Assembly: GCF_014771645.1 (NCBI RefSeq)
Contig: NZ_CP061738.1
Coordinates: forward strand, 759,044-823,043
Reading direction: 5' to 3'
Length of the DNA stretch: 64,000 nt
DNA from: Candidatus Wolbachia massiliensis
GTDB taxonomy: Bacteria > Pseudomonadota > Alphaproteobacteria > Rickettsiales > Anaplasmataceae
The translations under genes and the position numbers were made by a program. Under the pieces are notes generated by a model. That model was given only the letters and a program-made list of their open reading frames with translations. It was not told the DNA's origin and did not search any database. Positions 11,491 to 20,699 of this stretch are shown in pieces; within the stretch, counting starts at the first letter, position 1, and every line of letters starts with the position of its first letter.

Positions 11491-12616
11491 TTAAAAGCAA
11501 GCTTTTTGGCTTAAATGCATATGCCAAGGCCTATTAGAACGTACTTTATTAATCTTTATGTTACTATTTGTTAACAAAATTGAATGCGTGCCATGTGTTT
11601 CCAGGTCAGTATATTCGATGGTTTTAGTGTTACAAGCTGAATGGTCAAATTTACTTAGTTGAATTATTAGATCAACGTTATTGCAGTTCTCTAAAATATC
11701 CTCTTCTCTATAAGCAAGTAGCACTGATTTATTGTTTCCTTTATTATATATGCAACCATAATCGCTGCACTTTAGTCTTTTGTTTGAATTATTGTATTTA
11801 GTGTGGTTCAAAATTTGGTTCTGCCCATTTTGTTTTGCCCATGTTTTGATAACAAAGTTCCTATTTTTTCTAGTGAGAGAATACAACAAGTTGTCACTCT
11901 CCTTGACAGCAATATTGTCAGCGCTGACCAGGATGTCAGGGGTTCTATACATAGCGCTAGAGAAAATGCCCAGCGCAATAAAGAAAATTCCAAAGAAACG
12001 CCAATTTCGCTCCCACAAACACAGCCATAATACCCCAAGTGTTATTATAATAATCGATGAAGTGGGAAAAGTGCGAATAGGAATAATCAAATACCGAAGA
12101 CTAGCTATTACATTTGTTATATATAAAACGCTATCAATTGGACGCTTTATGAGTGGTACTACAATCCACTCAATACCTAAAGGAATTAGTAAAACATAAA
12201 TTATTCCAAGTGGAATAATAATCAATGTAACAATTGGTATAGCAACTAAATTTGTGATAATGCCACTGATTGAAAAGTAGTTAAAATTATATACTGTATA
12301 TGGAATGGTTGCTAAACTTGCTATTACTGAGCTGATCATTATCGATACAAAATATTTTATTACTTTTATCTTAAACAATTTATTGACATTAATTTGATAA
12401 CTGGCAACTAGCGCCAAGACAGCGGAAAATGACATCTGAAAGCCTGGTTTTAAAATTGTTTCTGGCTCTAGTATAAGTATCACTGAAGCAGCGAACGCAA
12501 TCGCTATTAATCCTCGGTACTTTCTCTCTATCATTATTGCTACGAGTACCAAAATCACCATAATGTAGGCACGCTGAGCAGAAATTTGCATACCAGTGAT
12601 CAGCAAATAAAATGTA
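11491..12616 (-). pseudogene. comEC: comEC, 3' fragment (separated by IS630 insertion)
   Basis: This is the C-terminal half of the ComEC/Rec2 DNA-uptake channel. The segment right after the break reads LLITGMQISAQRAYIM, the conserved TG...QRA...M motif of the competence domain. Multiple membrane helices follow (residues 10-215 of the fragment). The end is a short soluble tail rather than a complete metallo-beta-lactamase-like domain. The first in-frame Met lies at 12606, but the natural frame runs through 12614 into the IS. Joining it to the 13569-14542 piece after removing the IS and one TA restores an uninterrupted frame (PTTFYLLITGM across the junction). Confidence 0.88.
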
Positions 12617-13566
12617 TAGCCCTTCTCATAAAAGTAGAAACAGGATAGAATAGGGGCTTAGGGTAATGAAAAGGTAAAAGTGCCAGCAGCATATAGCTAT
12701 GACTTAAGGAAAAAAGCCATCCAGGCGTTGGATGAAGGAGAGAGTAAAACAGCAGTAGCAAAGAGATTCAAAATTGGTAGAGTAACATTGTATAAATGGG
12801 AGAAAAGGCGCAAAGAAACAGGAGATTTTCAATCGAAGAAACTGGGGAATAGGGGCTATAATCATAAAATTACCGACTGGAATGCGTTTGCAGAATTTGT
12901 GAAAAAACATGGCGATAAAACACAGTCAGAGGTGGCTAAACTATGGGGCAATATAAGTCGTCAAACAATTCATAGAGCTCTGAAAAAAATTGGATTTACA
13001 CGCAAAAAAAGACTTATGGGTACAAAGAAAGGAACGAAGAAAAACGAGCTGAATTTTTAAAAGTTATATCTGCAAAATCTCCTGAAAAGCTGGTATATAT
13101 TGATGAATCTGGTATAGACAATACAGAGGACTACCCATACGGGTATTGCAGAAAGGGAGAGAGGTTTCATGCATTAAAATCAGGTAAAAAAACGCAGCGA
13201 GTTAGCATGATTGCAGCTTTAAACAAGGGAAAAATCGTTGCACCTATGACCTTTGAAGGCTATTGTGATACAGAGATTTTTAATGGCTGGTTCGAGCAAT
13301 TTCTGGCACCAATTTTACAGCCTGGACAAACGGTGATTTTGGACAATGCAACTTTTCATAAGTCTAAAAAGATTGTCGAATTTGCCAAAAGTGTTGGTGC
13401 AGAAATTATGTATCTCCCTCCCTATTCTCCTGATTTTAATGATATTGAACACTATTGGTTTGCTATCAAAAACAGAGTCAGAAGGAACATACCTCTGTTT
13501 AAATCTTTTCGCCATGCTGTCGATTCTGCTTTTCTTCATTTGTTTCCACTATTATGAGAAGGGCTA
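12617..13566 (+). mobile_element. IS630-family insertion sequence, copy 1
   Basis: 950-bp element bounded by inverted ends tagcccttctcata (12617-12630) and tatgagaagggcta (13553-13566), flanked on both sides by TA (12615-12616 and 13567-13568), the target duplicated by IS630/mariner elements. It interrupts comEC. A second copy of exactly the same length lies at 27119-28068 in the opposite orientation. The translated products of the two copies are identical, so the copies are recent or kept alike by conversion. Confidence 0.95.
12680..13557 (+). CDS. IS630-family transposase, two frames joined by a -1 shift
   Basis: OrfA (12680-13060, 126 residues) is the N-terminal helix-turn-helix region (SYDLRKKAIQALDEGES...RFKIGRVTLYKWEKR). 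The DDE catalytic part is in the -1 frame up to 13557. It has LVYIDESGID (first Asp), VILDNATFHKS (second Asp) and LPPYSPDFNDIEHYW (Glu). The frames meet at a run of seven A followed by G (13004-13010). A -1 slip there continues as K-T-Y-G-Y-K-E-R, the expected IS630 sequence. Copy 2 carries the same arrangement, which favours programmed frameshifting or slippage rather than a random mutation. Confidence 0.88.
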
Positions 13567-14542
13567 TAGTTGGCAAAATGGTAAGAAATGCAGATATTTT
13601 TTTGGTATTATACTTGAGAGTTAAAGTTTCAGATGTTGCAAATAAATTACGAAATACTATAAAAAACAGACCAGCAACAAATGATAAATGTAACCCAGAT
13701 ATAGCAAACAAATGTGCTATACCTGAATCTCGTATCGCATCCATAGTTTTTTGATCTATTCCGTCTTTTTTACCAATTAGTAATGCAGAGATTATATCCG
13801 CATGTGGTTTTTTGATATTTTGCTGCAGGTTTTTGTAAATGTATTGACGGAAAGATTCTATATATTCTTGAAATTTCCTTGTTTTGGCCTTTTTGTACAG
13901 AGCTATTTTGCTTGTTGCAAAACCTGTTGCACTTATTTTCTGGTAATATGCCACTCTTGCAAAATCATATGCATATTCTGAAGGTGCAATGTTTGGAGGG
14001 AAGAGTTTAGCTGATAATTTTACTTGATCGCCTATTTTGATACTTTTTTCCACTTTGGTTCTAACTGATATTCTTATGTTATCTAAAGCGATGTAGCCAG
14101 TTTTAGTGGAAGAAGAGATGGTGGAAGACTTTGTAATAGAAAGTAGAAATTGCTTGTATGAGCCCTTGTCGTTAATATCCTTTACTGTAGCAATGATATC
14201 TTTTACGTAACTTTCTTTATCAAGAATTTGGGTATCAATGAGAGCTGTTCTTAGTTCACTGGCTGTAAATCCTATGAGCACTGCAATTAAAGCGAGACAT
14301 AATATCACGTACTTTTTATACAGTATGGCAATCAAGATCAGTAGAAGTAAAAGGAAGATAGATACGGTAAAAGCGCAGCTTGGTTCAAAACTTAAAGAGA
14401 AGTAAGTTAAGATTCCTGCGCACTGAAGCACGGGAAACCACAGTATCAAGTTATATTTTTCATTGCGTAAGTTGTTATGTATATAACTAATTATTATGTT
14501 AAGAAAAGTTAACAAGCGTACCGATATGTGGCTGTAGCGCAA
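13567..14542 (-). pseudogene. comEC: comEC, 5' fragment (separated by IS630 insertion)
   Basis: N-terminal half of the ComEC channel: two membrane segments, the OB-like DUF4131-type region (IRISVRTKVEKSIKIGDQVKL), then DSGIAHLFAISGLHLSFVAGLFF, the hallmark SG..H..AISGLH motif. The open frame formally runs to a Met at 14632, but that part is the reverse complement of tRNA-fMet. The true start is therefore downstream; a TTG at 14542-14540 is the best candidate, with no strong ribosome site. After the IS boundary the frame runs into transposon sequence (ending 13499). The product would lack half of the channel. Confidence 0.85.
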
Positions 14543-14595
14543 TTTTATTCTTTTATTTTCTATTATTGTATATATAATAACTAAATAAACAACGA

Positions 14596-14672
14596 CGCGG
14601 GGTGGAGCAGCTCGGTAGCTCGTCAGGCTCATAACCTGAAGGCCGTAGGTTCAAATCCTACCCCCGCAACCA
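14596..14672 (+). tRNA. Initiator tRNA-Met (CAT)
   Basis: A 77-nt cloverleaf with anticodon CAT in the loop of ggctcataacc. The acceptor cgcgggg pairs with ccccgca, leaving the C1-A72 mismatch that marks bacterial initiator tRNA. The T-arm is ggttcaaatcc and CCA is encoded. Confidence 0.95.
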
Positions 14673-14687
14673 TTTTTAAAACTGCAC

Positions 14688-15138
14688 GAATTCAAAAGCA
14701 ACCCCAACCGTCATCAAAAACGAAAAGATTACTTGACAAACCTCGCCCTTCTCCTTATCATATCAGTGAAGCTATTTATTTAACTTCGCAATCTGTGCAG
14801 ATTAAAATGACAAGATAACTTGTGTTTGGCGTACTATGTGCACTGCATGTCTTTATAAAATTTCTAAGTTTTACCTATACAAGCTGAAACGGGCTGTTTA
14901 GGACAGCACCCAACGTCAAATTTTAAAATTGAGAGTGTAATAACTAGCTACCACGGGTTTTCTTTGTCTTTTTTTTCTGCCCGGTAAATTTGTTAAATAT
15001 TAAAGCTAAGGCTAGTTGCATTAAAAAGCAGCTAAATTGCAGCGTTTAAGACTTAAAAACGCCAATACTGAGAATAAATACTGACCAGGGTTCCTTTTGC
15101 CTTTTTTCCTATTTAGTAAATTTCTTAAATATTTGTGA
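14688..15138 (-). repeat. Compound dispersed intergenic repeat (inverted copy)
   Basis: The reverse complement matches 42008-42520 and 63395-63856 in order. There are two units starting with a ttaagaaatttactaaatag-like string and aaaaaggcaaaaggaaccc, about 131 bp apart. Then come cagcccgtttcagcttgta, taaagacatgcagtgcac, aaataaatagcttcactgata and gaggtttgtcaagtaa. The 14688-14722 end (caaccccaaccgtcatcaaaa) also matches 42484-42520. The remaining bases to 15230 are AT-rich and presumably hold the promoter of the Rpn gene. Confidence 0.82.
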
Positions 15139-15230
15139 ACCTATAGCCTTTTTACTGCTCCAAGCATAAAAATGTTGAATATTTCTTAAGAATTGTGTAT
15201 AATTATTAACGTCTTATAGATTTATTTGCT

Positions 15231-16187
15231 ATGGCCCTCTCTAAATTTCTTGACCCTAAAAATGATATAGCATTTCGGCGCATCTTCGGTACAGAAAAAA
15301 ATAAAGATATCCTTATTCACTTTCTCAATGATATCTTGGGCCTTACTGGCAAAGATGAAATAAGAGAAATAGAATTTCTCAGCACTATCATGGATGCTGA
15401 AATTGCCTCTAAGAAACAAAGTATCGTTGATGTTCTTTGTAGAGATGAAAATGGAGTACAGGTGATCGTCGAGATGCAGGTTGCTAAAACTAAAGGTTTC
15501 GAGAAACGTGCCCAATACTATGCTGCTAAAGCTTATTCAAGACAGGCTGATAAGGGTGAGCAATATCAAGATCTTAAAGAAATTATCTTTATTGCTATAG
15601 CAGATTGCATTCTGTTTCCGGACAAGTCCGAATATAAATCAAAACACACCATTCGGGATGAAAATACTAATGCGCACGATTTAAAAGACTTTTATTTTAC
15701 GTTTATTGAATTGCCAAAATTTCCCAAAACGAAAGAAGATCAATTAGAAAATATAGTTGAAAAGTGGATCTATTTCTTTAAATATGCAGACGAAACTAAT
15801 GAAACGGAATTGGAAAAAATAATAGGAAGTGATGCAATAATTAAAAAAGCATATGAAGAACTAAACAGGTTCAACTGGTCGGAAAAAGAATTCATAGCCT
15901 ACGAACAAGAAATAAAGCGTATTCGTGATGAAAAAGCTGTCCTCGCTCAAAAACTCGATGACGCTACTGAAAAAGGCAGACACGAAGGTAGAGAAGAGGG
16001 CATCAAAATTGGTGAGGAGAAGGGTATTCAAATCGGACAAGAACGTGGTAGAACGGAAGGGAGAAAAGAAGAAAAAATTGAAGTGGCTAAAAACCTACTT
16101 AAAGCTGGTGTTTCTGCAGATATTATCTCTCAAACAACTGATCTTTCACACGATGAAATAAAACAACTCAAGGAAGAGATAGCCTAG
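15231..16187 (+). CDS. Rpn-family recombination-promoting nuclease / PD-(D/E)XK transposase-like protein
   Basis: 318 residues. The N-terminus has the family opening FLDPKNDIAFRRIFG, followed by a PD-(D/E)XK core with SIVDVLCRDENG and VQVIVEMQ (Asp, then E-x-Q, about residues 65-85). The C-terminal third is a run of short Gly/Glu/Arg-rich repeats (EGREEGIKIGEEKGIQIGQERG), typical of this family and likely helical. Rpn proteins in E. coli are DNA nucleases that stimulate RecA-independent recombination; Wolbachia and other Rickettsiales carry many copies. It lies between dispersed repeats and an IS remnant. A truncated copy of its 5' end is at 24552. Confidence 0.9.
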   Translation: MALSKFLDPKNDIAFRRIFGTEKNKDILIHFLNDILGLTGKDEIREIEFLSTIMDAEIASKKQSIVDVLCRDENGVQVIVEMQVAKTKGFEKRAQYYAAKAYSRQADKGEQYQDLKEIIFIAIADCILFPDKSEYKSKHTIRDENTNAHDLKDFYFTFIELPKFPKTKEDQLENIVEKWIYFFKYADETNETELEKIIGSDAIIKKAYEELNRFNWSEKEFIAYEQEIKRIRDEKAVLAQKLDDATEKGRHEGREEGIKIGEEKGIQIGQERGRTEGRKEEKIEVAKNLLKAGVSADIISQTTDLSHDEIKQLKEEIA

Positions 16188-16306
16188 GCTCTGTGGACAA
16201 AATTTTAGAAAAAAGAGCCCCAACAAGAAAACCCATAAAAACCTCAGCTATTTTATCAAATCTGGAAAAAATACGTCTAGAATTTGTTTCCAATTTCTTT
16301 CTTTCG
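16188..16306 (-). pseudogene. 3' remnant of an IS5-type transposase gene
   Basis: On the minus strand this reads RKKLETNSRRIFSRFDKIAE and continues VFMGFLVGALFSKILST. This is the C-terminal pattern of IS5-family transposases, where N-S-R-R...F-S-R-F-D-K precedes a hydrophobic end. The 3' end borders ggctctgtggacaaaatttt, which looks like an IS terminus. Only about 35 codons remain; the rest of the gene is absent. This is a different lineage from the complete IS5-like element at 16558. Confidence 0.65.
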
Positions 16307-16530
16307 GTAGTTCCTTTTGCCTTTTTCACTATTTAGTAAATTTCTTAAACATTTGTGACTGAGATCCCGCTGCGGGATGACGAAATAAGCCTTGTGAGAA
16401 AGAGCTGACTGGCCTCCGGGTAGGCTCAAATTGCAATAGTTGTGTACTAGAATGACATCATCCTGTTTGGATCTATAGCCGAGATACCGCAAATAAATCG
16501 CAGTATGACGTGGTGCTGCTGTCATTCTAC
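16307..16530 (-). repeat. Dispersed repeat block shared with 41843-42068
   Basis: Read on the minus strand, the order of motifs is the same as at 41843-42068: gaatgacagc, cgtcatac.gcgatt.att.gcggt, caactattgcaatttg, ataaggcttatttcgtcatcccgcagcgggatctcagtcacaaat (given here as a consensus in parts) and aaaaaggcaaaagga. The short palindrome gatcccgctgcgggat (16363-16378) lies inside. No coding potential was seen. Confidence 0.7.
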
Positions 16531-16557
16531 AATGGGATATCTCGTTGATAAATCAAT

Positions 16558-17518
16558 AGACTTGCTGCAAAATAGTGTAAAAGATGGTAAAGTAAGAAAA
16601 AGAGGGATGAGAAGTGAGGGAAAATGAGTCTAAATTACCATAAAGTAAATAAACACCCAAGAAATTTTCGAGATATAACGGTATTGAAAATAGAAGAATT
16701 CGAAAAAATTGTTAAAAAAGTAAGGCCAGAGTGGGAAAAGCTTGAAAAACAGAAAAAGCGCCACGGAAGAACTGCTAAATTACCAACGCTGGAAGATAAA
16801 ATGCTGTGCGTAATTTTGTATTATCGGACCTACATAACCCACAGATTTTTGGGCTGCCTTTTCAATTTACATAATGCAAATATTTGCCGACTTTTGAAGA
16901 AAATAGAGCCGCTACTGGCCAAAAAAATTACCATAAAAAAGGACAGAACCCTAACTCCAGAGAGGATTTTGAAGGTACTGGCAGATGTTACAGAACAGCA
17001 GATACAGCAGCCAAAAGAAAGCAAAAAACGTAAGAGATCTTACTCAGGAAAGAAAAAAATGACGACTATGAAAACAGAAATTGTGATCGAAGAAAGTGGG
17101 CAAATTCTATCGGTTTCAAGATCTTACCGTGGGAAAATTCACGATTTTCGGATAAGAAAACAGGAGAAATTGCTGCCTACGGACAGTATAAAGCATGCTG
17201 ATTCTGGCTATCAGGGATGGCAAAAGTTGCAAAGTAATGTTGTGATACCATACAAAAAATACCGAAAAAAGCTACTAACTGAGGAGCAAAAGGAGCACAA
17301 CCGAGAGTTGGCATCATTTAGAATGAGGGTCGAAAATAAGATACGAGAATTGAAAATATTCAAGATTTTGTCGTACGTTTACCGCAACTTTCAGAAAAAA
17401 TATAACATGAGATTTAACATAATAGCTGGTCTCGTGAATTTGAGGCATGGGTTTTAGCCAACTGCTTTTTTAACCTAATTTATCCTGAAATTAGTACGTA
17501 CCACTTCGCAGCAGGTCT
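16558..17518 (+). mobile_element. IS5-family insertion sequence
   Basis: A complete-looking element of about 961 bp. The ends form an imperfect inverted repeat: agacttgctgcaaaatagtg on the left and, as reverse complement, agacctgctgcgaagtggta on the right. Both sides are flanked by aat (16555-16557 and 17519-17521), a 3-bp duplication as expected for this family. One transposase frame fills the element. Confidence 0.82.
16624..17457 (+). CDS. IS5-family transposase (DDE_Tnp_4 type)
   Basis: 277 residues in one uninterrupted frame. The N-terminal part is a helix-turn-helix-like domain (LEDKMLCVILYYRTYITHRFLG). The catalytic residues sit in VLADVTEQ (first Asp), KHADSGYQGW (second Asp) and ENKIRELK (Glu with the following Arg). 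The middle has a Lys/Arg-rich stretch (KESKKRKRSYSGKKK). All three acidic residues are present, so it could be active. It is unrelated to the IS630 copies and to the IS5 remnant just upstream. Confidence 0.9.
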   Translation: MSLNYHKVNKHPRNFRDITVLKIEEFEKIVKKVRPEWEKLEKQKKRHGRTAKLPTLEDKMLCVILYYRTYITHRFLGCLFNLHNANICRLLKKIEPLLAKKITIKKDRTLTPERILKVLADVTEQQIQQPKESKKRKRSYSGKKKMTTMKTEIVIEESGQILSVSRSYRGKIHDFRIRKQEKLLPTDSIKHADSGYQGWQKLQSNVVIPYKKYRKKLLTEEQKEHNRELASFRMRVENKIRELKIFKILSYVYRNFQKKYNMRFNIIAGLVNLRHGF

Positions 17519-17546
17519 AATGCTGTGAGTGTGCAACTGCAGCAGT

Positions 17547-18809
17547 TTAAAAATAAGACCAATCGGGTAGATAGGCATTTGTGGGGGTAGAAATCATTTT
17601 TTGATTTTTCTTTACTAGATCTACTAAATACAATTTAGAGTTGCTAAGTGATTCTGTTTTTGTAAAGATAATGCCCCTGCCGTTTGGTAGCCATGCTGGA
17701 GATTCGATTTTATGCCCCTCTGAAAGCAGACGTTCTTCTTTTCCATCTGGCTTCATAACTCCTATGTAAAATTTTCCTGATTGGATCTTTGTAAAAGCTA
17801 TTAGATCCCCTTTTGGTGACCAAACAGGTGTAGCATATTTCCCATTTCCAAAACTAATTCTCTTCGGCTTTTTACTTTTTTTTGTAAGATCAATAATATA
17901 TAGTTGTTGACTTCCACTTATATCAGAACTAAAAACAATGTATTTCTGATCTGGAGAAAAAGAAGGGGAAGTACTTATAGCTGAATTTTTAGTAATTTTT
18001 TTCGTGCGTTTACTATTCAAATCTAAAGATAATATATTCGTTGCACCATCAGATGAGTGAGAGATTAAAAGAGATTGACCATCAGGAGAAAATCTCGGGG
18101 CAGAGATAACTCCCTCAAATGCACTAACTATTGATTCCGTATTATCTTTCAAATTTTTTAATATTATATAGCTTCTACCATCCAGATATGAGATGTAAAC
18201 AATACTCTTCCCATTTGGCGAAAACCTAGGTGTTGACACGAGTTTATCGCCATCTGTTAAGTATTTTACGTTACTTCCATCTTGATTCATAACAGCGATT
18301 TTGCGTATGGATTTGTAATCACTATCTTTTTCTTCAGCGATATACGCTATTTTTGTGTTAAAATGTCCTTTCTCACCAATTAATCTATCATGTATCGCAT
18401 CTGAAATAAGGTGGCCAATTTTTCTCCAGTCTTTTGCTGAAAAAACAACTGACTGAGTGAACAACTCCCTTTTTGTAACCGTATCAAACAAATGAAATGA
18501 TAGCTCTAAGGCTCTATCTGATACTTCACTTAAACTAACTTTAACTAATGTATCACTTGTCCAAGATGTGCTTTCAGTTTCTGCACTACGTTTTACATTA
18601 AATAAGCCGCAATTAGATAGATTTGTCTCAATGATTTTTGTAATGCTTTCGCTTAATTCACTTTCTAACTCTGTCTTGCATGCACACTGAGATACAACAA
18701 GACTGATGTTACTGACACTGTTTTTCCTTACGTCAACATACAAAGCAGCTTTAGTAAAATAAGGAATAAATAACGAAAGAAGTAATATTAGCCGAACGAG
18801 CAACTTCAT
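17547..18809 (-). CDS. tolB: Tol-Pal system protein TolB
   Basis: Periplasmic beta-propeller of the Tol-Pal complex, which links the inner and outer membranes during division. The 420-residue protein has a signal peptide (MKLLVRLILLLSLFIPYFTKA) and an N-terminal alpha/beta domain (to about 150). A series of propeller blades follows, with repeated [ST]-P-x-[FW]-SP-[DN]-G-[QK] motifs (TPRFSPNGKSIVYIS, APRFSPDGQSLLISH, SPSFSPDQKYIVFSS, TPVWSPKGDLIAFTK, SPAWLPNGRGIIFTK). No tolA, tolR or pal is adjacent. It is followed 5 bases away by the upstream RNase J gene on the same strand, so the two may be co-transcribed. Confidence 0.95.
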   Translation of the reverse strand: MKLLVRLILLLSLFIPYFTKAALYVDVRKNSVSNISLVVSQCACKTELESELSESITKIIETNLSNCGLFNVKRSAETESTSWTSDTLVKVSLSEVSDRALELSFHLFDTVTKRELFTQSVVFSAKDWRKIGHLISDAIHDRLIGEKGHFNTKIAYIAEEKDSDYKSIRKIAVMNQDGSNVKYLTDGDKLVSTPRFSPNGKSIVYISYLDGRSYIILKNLKDNTESIVSAFEGVISAPRFSPDGQSLLISHSSDGATNILSLDLNSKRTKKITKNSAISTSPSFSPDQKYIVFSSDISGSQQLYIIDLTKKSKKPKRISFGNGKYATPVWSPKGDLIAFTKIQSGKFYIGVMKPDGKEERLLSEGHKIESPAWLPNGRGIIFTKTESLSNSKLYLVDLVKKNQKMISTPTNAYLPDWSYF

Positions 18810-18814
18810 TCATT

Positions 18815-20449
18815 TCATACCTGTTCTATTTGAACCTCTATTATAGGTCTCTTTAGTAAATATTCCTTTAAGATACTGAATATTGAGCTTTCAATCTTAT
18901 CTTTTATTTTTTTTGTTGATTGTAAACTAAATGCTGACTCAACCGTCTTTATGATCCTTTGTATAATAGATGCATCTTCAAGCGCTTCGAAAACACCAGG
19001 TGCAAATATCTTTGGCTTAGCAAGTAATTTATTTCTCTTATTTACAACTGCTGTTACAACAATAGCTCCAGCATCTTTCATTCTCCTACGCGTTTTTATA
19101 ACGCTACCCTCTGGATGACGCAGCAACATACCATCAATACCAAAGTAGTCAACATCAATTGAATCAACTTTTTCTCCGTTCTCCAAATTAATGATATCAC
19201 CTGGTGCAATCATTACTGATTTTTCTACACCACACTCTTTAGCAAATTTTGCATGTGCATGCGTATGAATATATTCACCATGAACTGGAATAGACATCTT
19301 AGGTTTTGTTAAAGAATACATTTCTCTCAGCTCAGCTCTAACTGGATGCCCAGAAGCATGAATATGCTCTGTTTTTTCAGTAATAACTTCCACTCCCATC
19401 TCAATAAAGGCATTTAGCATGTTATGCGCGCGAGTTTCATTTCCAGGAATGATTTTTGACGAAAAGATCATTGTATCACCTTGCTGCATTTTAAATGCTT
19501 GATGACTCTTATTAGCAAGCCTTGAAGTTGCTGCCATTGGTTCACCTTGGCAACCAGTACAGATTAATAATAGCTTTTCCTTTGGCAAATCTGCCGCATC
19601 TTTTGCTTCAAGAAACTGAGCAGAATCAGTTAAATACCCACTATCTTGTGCAACTTTTACTATTCTCCATAAAGACCTACCAAGTAGAACAACTTTTCTA
19701 CCCAGTGCCCTTGCAGCTTGGCTTATCGTTTCAATCCGTGCCACATTTGAAGCAAATAGTGACACAGCAACTAATTTTTTAGACCGCTTTATTATGTTAT
19801 AAATATTGTTATAAATTTCACCTTCTGACTCAGGATCATGTTTGCTTAATATGTTTGTTGAATCACAGATTGCTGCAAGCAGATCACCTTTTGTGCCAAT
19901 TTCTTTTAAACGATTTATGTTAGAGGTTAAACCGACAACAGGTTTTGGATCGAATTTCCAGTCGCCAGTATGAAGTGTGCTACCCACATCAGTACTAATT
20001 AATATTGAATGCGCTTCAGGAATTGAGTGCGTTATGTTTATAAACTCGATGGCAAAAGGACCCAAATTTATGTTGCCGTTTATATCTACCTCTTCCACAG
20101 GCACCATACCTTCTAACCGAAATTCCTTTAGCTTCTCCTTGAGAAAATTGACTGTAAACTTTGTTGTGTATATAGGGCATTGCAACTCTTCCCATAAGTA
20201 AGGAACTGCACCACAGTGGTCTTCATGTGCATGTGTAATTATTATTCCAAGCAAATCTTTTCTTCTTTGAGCAATAAAGTCTACATCAGCAATTAATAGC
20301 TCAATACCTGGCATAGTCTCATCTGCAAAACCAATACCAAGGTCTATCATAATCCATTTGCCTTGGTAATGATATAGGCTAACGTTCATACCAATTCTGC
20401 CTACTCCTCCAAGTGGAAGAAATAAAAACTCGTTTTTGTTTATATTCAT
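18815..20449 (-). CDS. rnj: Ribonuclease J
   Basis: Metallo-beta-lactamase/beta-CASP ribonuclease for RNA processing and 5'-end decay. It has the zinc motif THAHEDHCGAVPYLWE (about residues 66-81), a later His in LHTGDWKFDP, the beta-CASP motif region with SGHPVRAEL and PVHGEYIH, and a C-terminal domain. An ORF start 33 bases upstream (20482) exists. The internal Met beginning MNINKNEFLFLPLGGVGRIGMN is the more natural start because homologues begin with the LGGVGEIGMN strand close to the N-terminus. Length (about 544 residues) fits the family. Confidence 0.92.
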   Translation of the reverse strand: MNINKNEFLFLPLGGVGRIGMNVSLYHYQGKWIMIDLGIGFADETMPGIELLIADVDFIAQRRKDLLGIIITHAHEDHCGAVPYLWEELQCPIYTTKFTVNFLKEKLKEFRLEGMVPVEEVDINGNINLGPFAIEFINITHSIPEAHSILISTDVGSTLHTGDWKFDPKPVVGLTSNINRLKEIGTKGDLLAAICDSTNILSKHDPESEGEIYNNIYNIIKRSKKLVAVSLFASNVARIETISQAARALGRKVVLLGRSLWRIVKVAQDSGYLTDSAQFLEAKDAADLPKEKLLLICTGCQGEPMAATSRLANKSHQAFKMQQGDTMIFSSKIIPGNETRAHNMLNAFIEMGVEVITEKTEHIHASGHPVRAELREMYSLTKPKMSIPVHGEYIHTHAHAKFAKECGVEKSVMIAPGDIINLENGEKVDSIDVDYFGIDGMLLRHPEGSVIKTRRRMKDAGAIVVTAVVNKRNKLLAKPKIFAPGVFEALEDASIIQRIIKTVESAFSLQSTKKIKDKIESSIFSILKEYLLKRPIIEVQIEQV

Positions 20450-20699
20450 TAATTTTAAATTATTAAAATGTGAGAATAGCAAAACTTTGATTTTAAATAA
20501 AGGAGTTTATTACTTTCAATAACTCTAAGGAGAAAAAAGAACATTGAAAGATTTTAGCTTTTCTATTTATCCAAAATTCATATCTAACTGCAGGGTTTAT
20601 ATATACACTCAATTGGACTTCAAACATTATTTTTAAATACAGTTAACATCTTGACTTTGTTCAGTTAATGTTCCAAATTATAAAAAAATAGATGATTCT

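Noticed and set aside
11780-12199. Plus-strand ORFs opposite the comEC 3' half
   Set aside because: Antisense shadows of a membrane protein with no recognisable motif.
13499-14632. Reading comEC 5' half from the Met at 14632
   Set aside because: The first 12 or so codons are the reverse complement of tRNA-fMet and the last 20 are transposon sequence; the real gene lies inside.
16277-16525. 82-codon ORF before the IS5-like element
   Set aside because: Built from repeat sequence shared with 41843-42068 and not conserved as a frame there.
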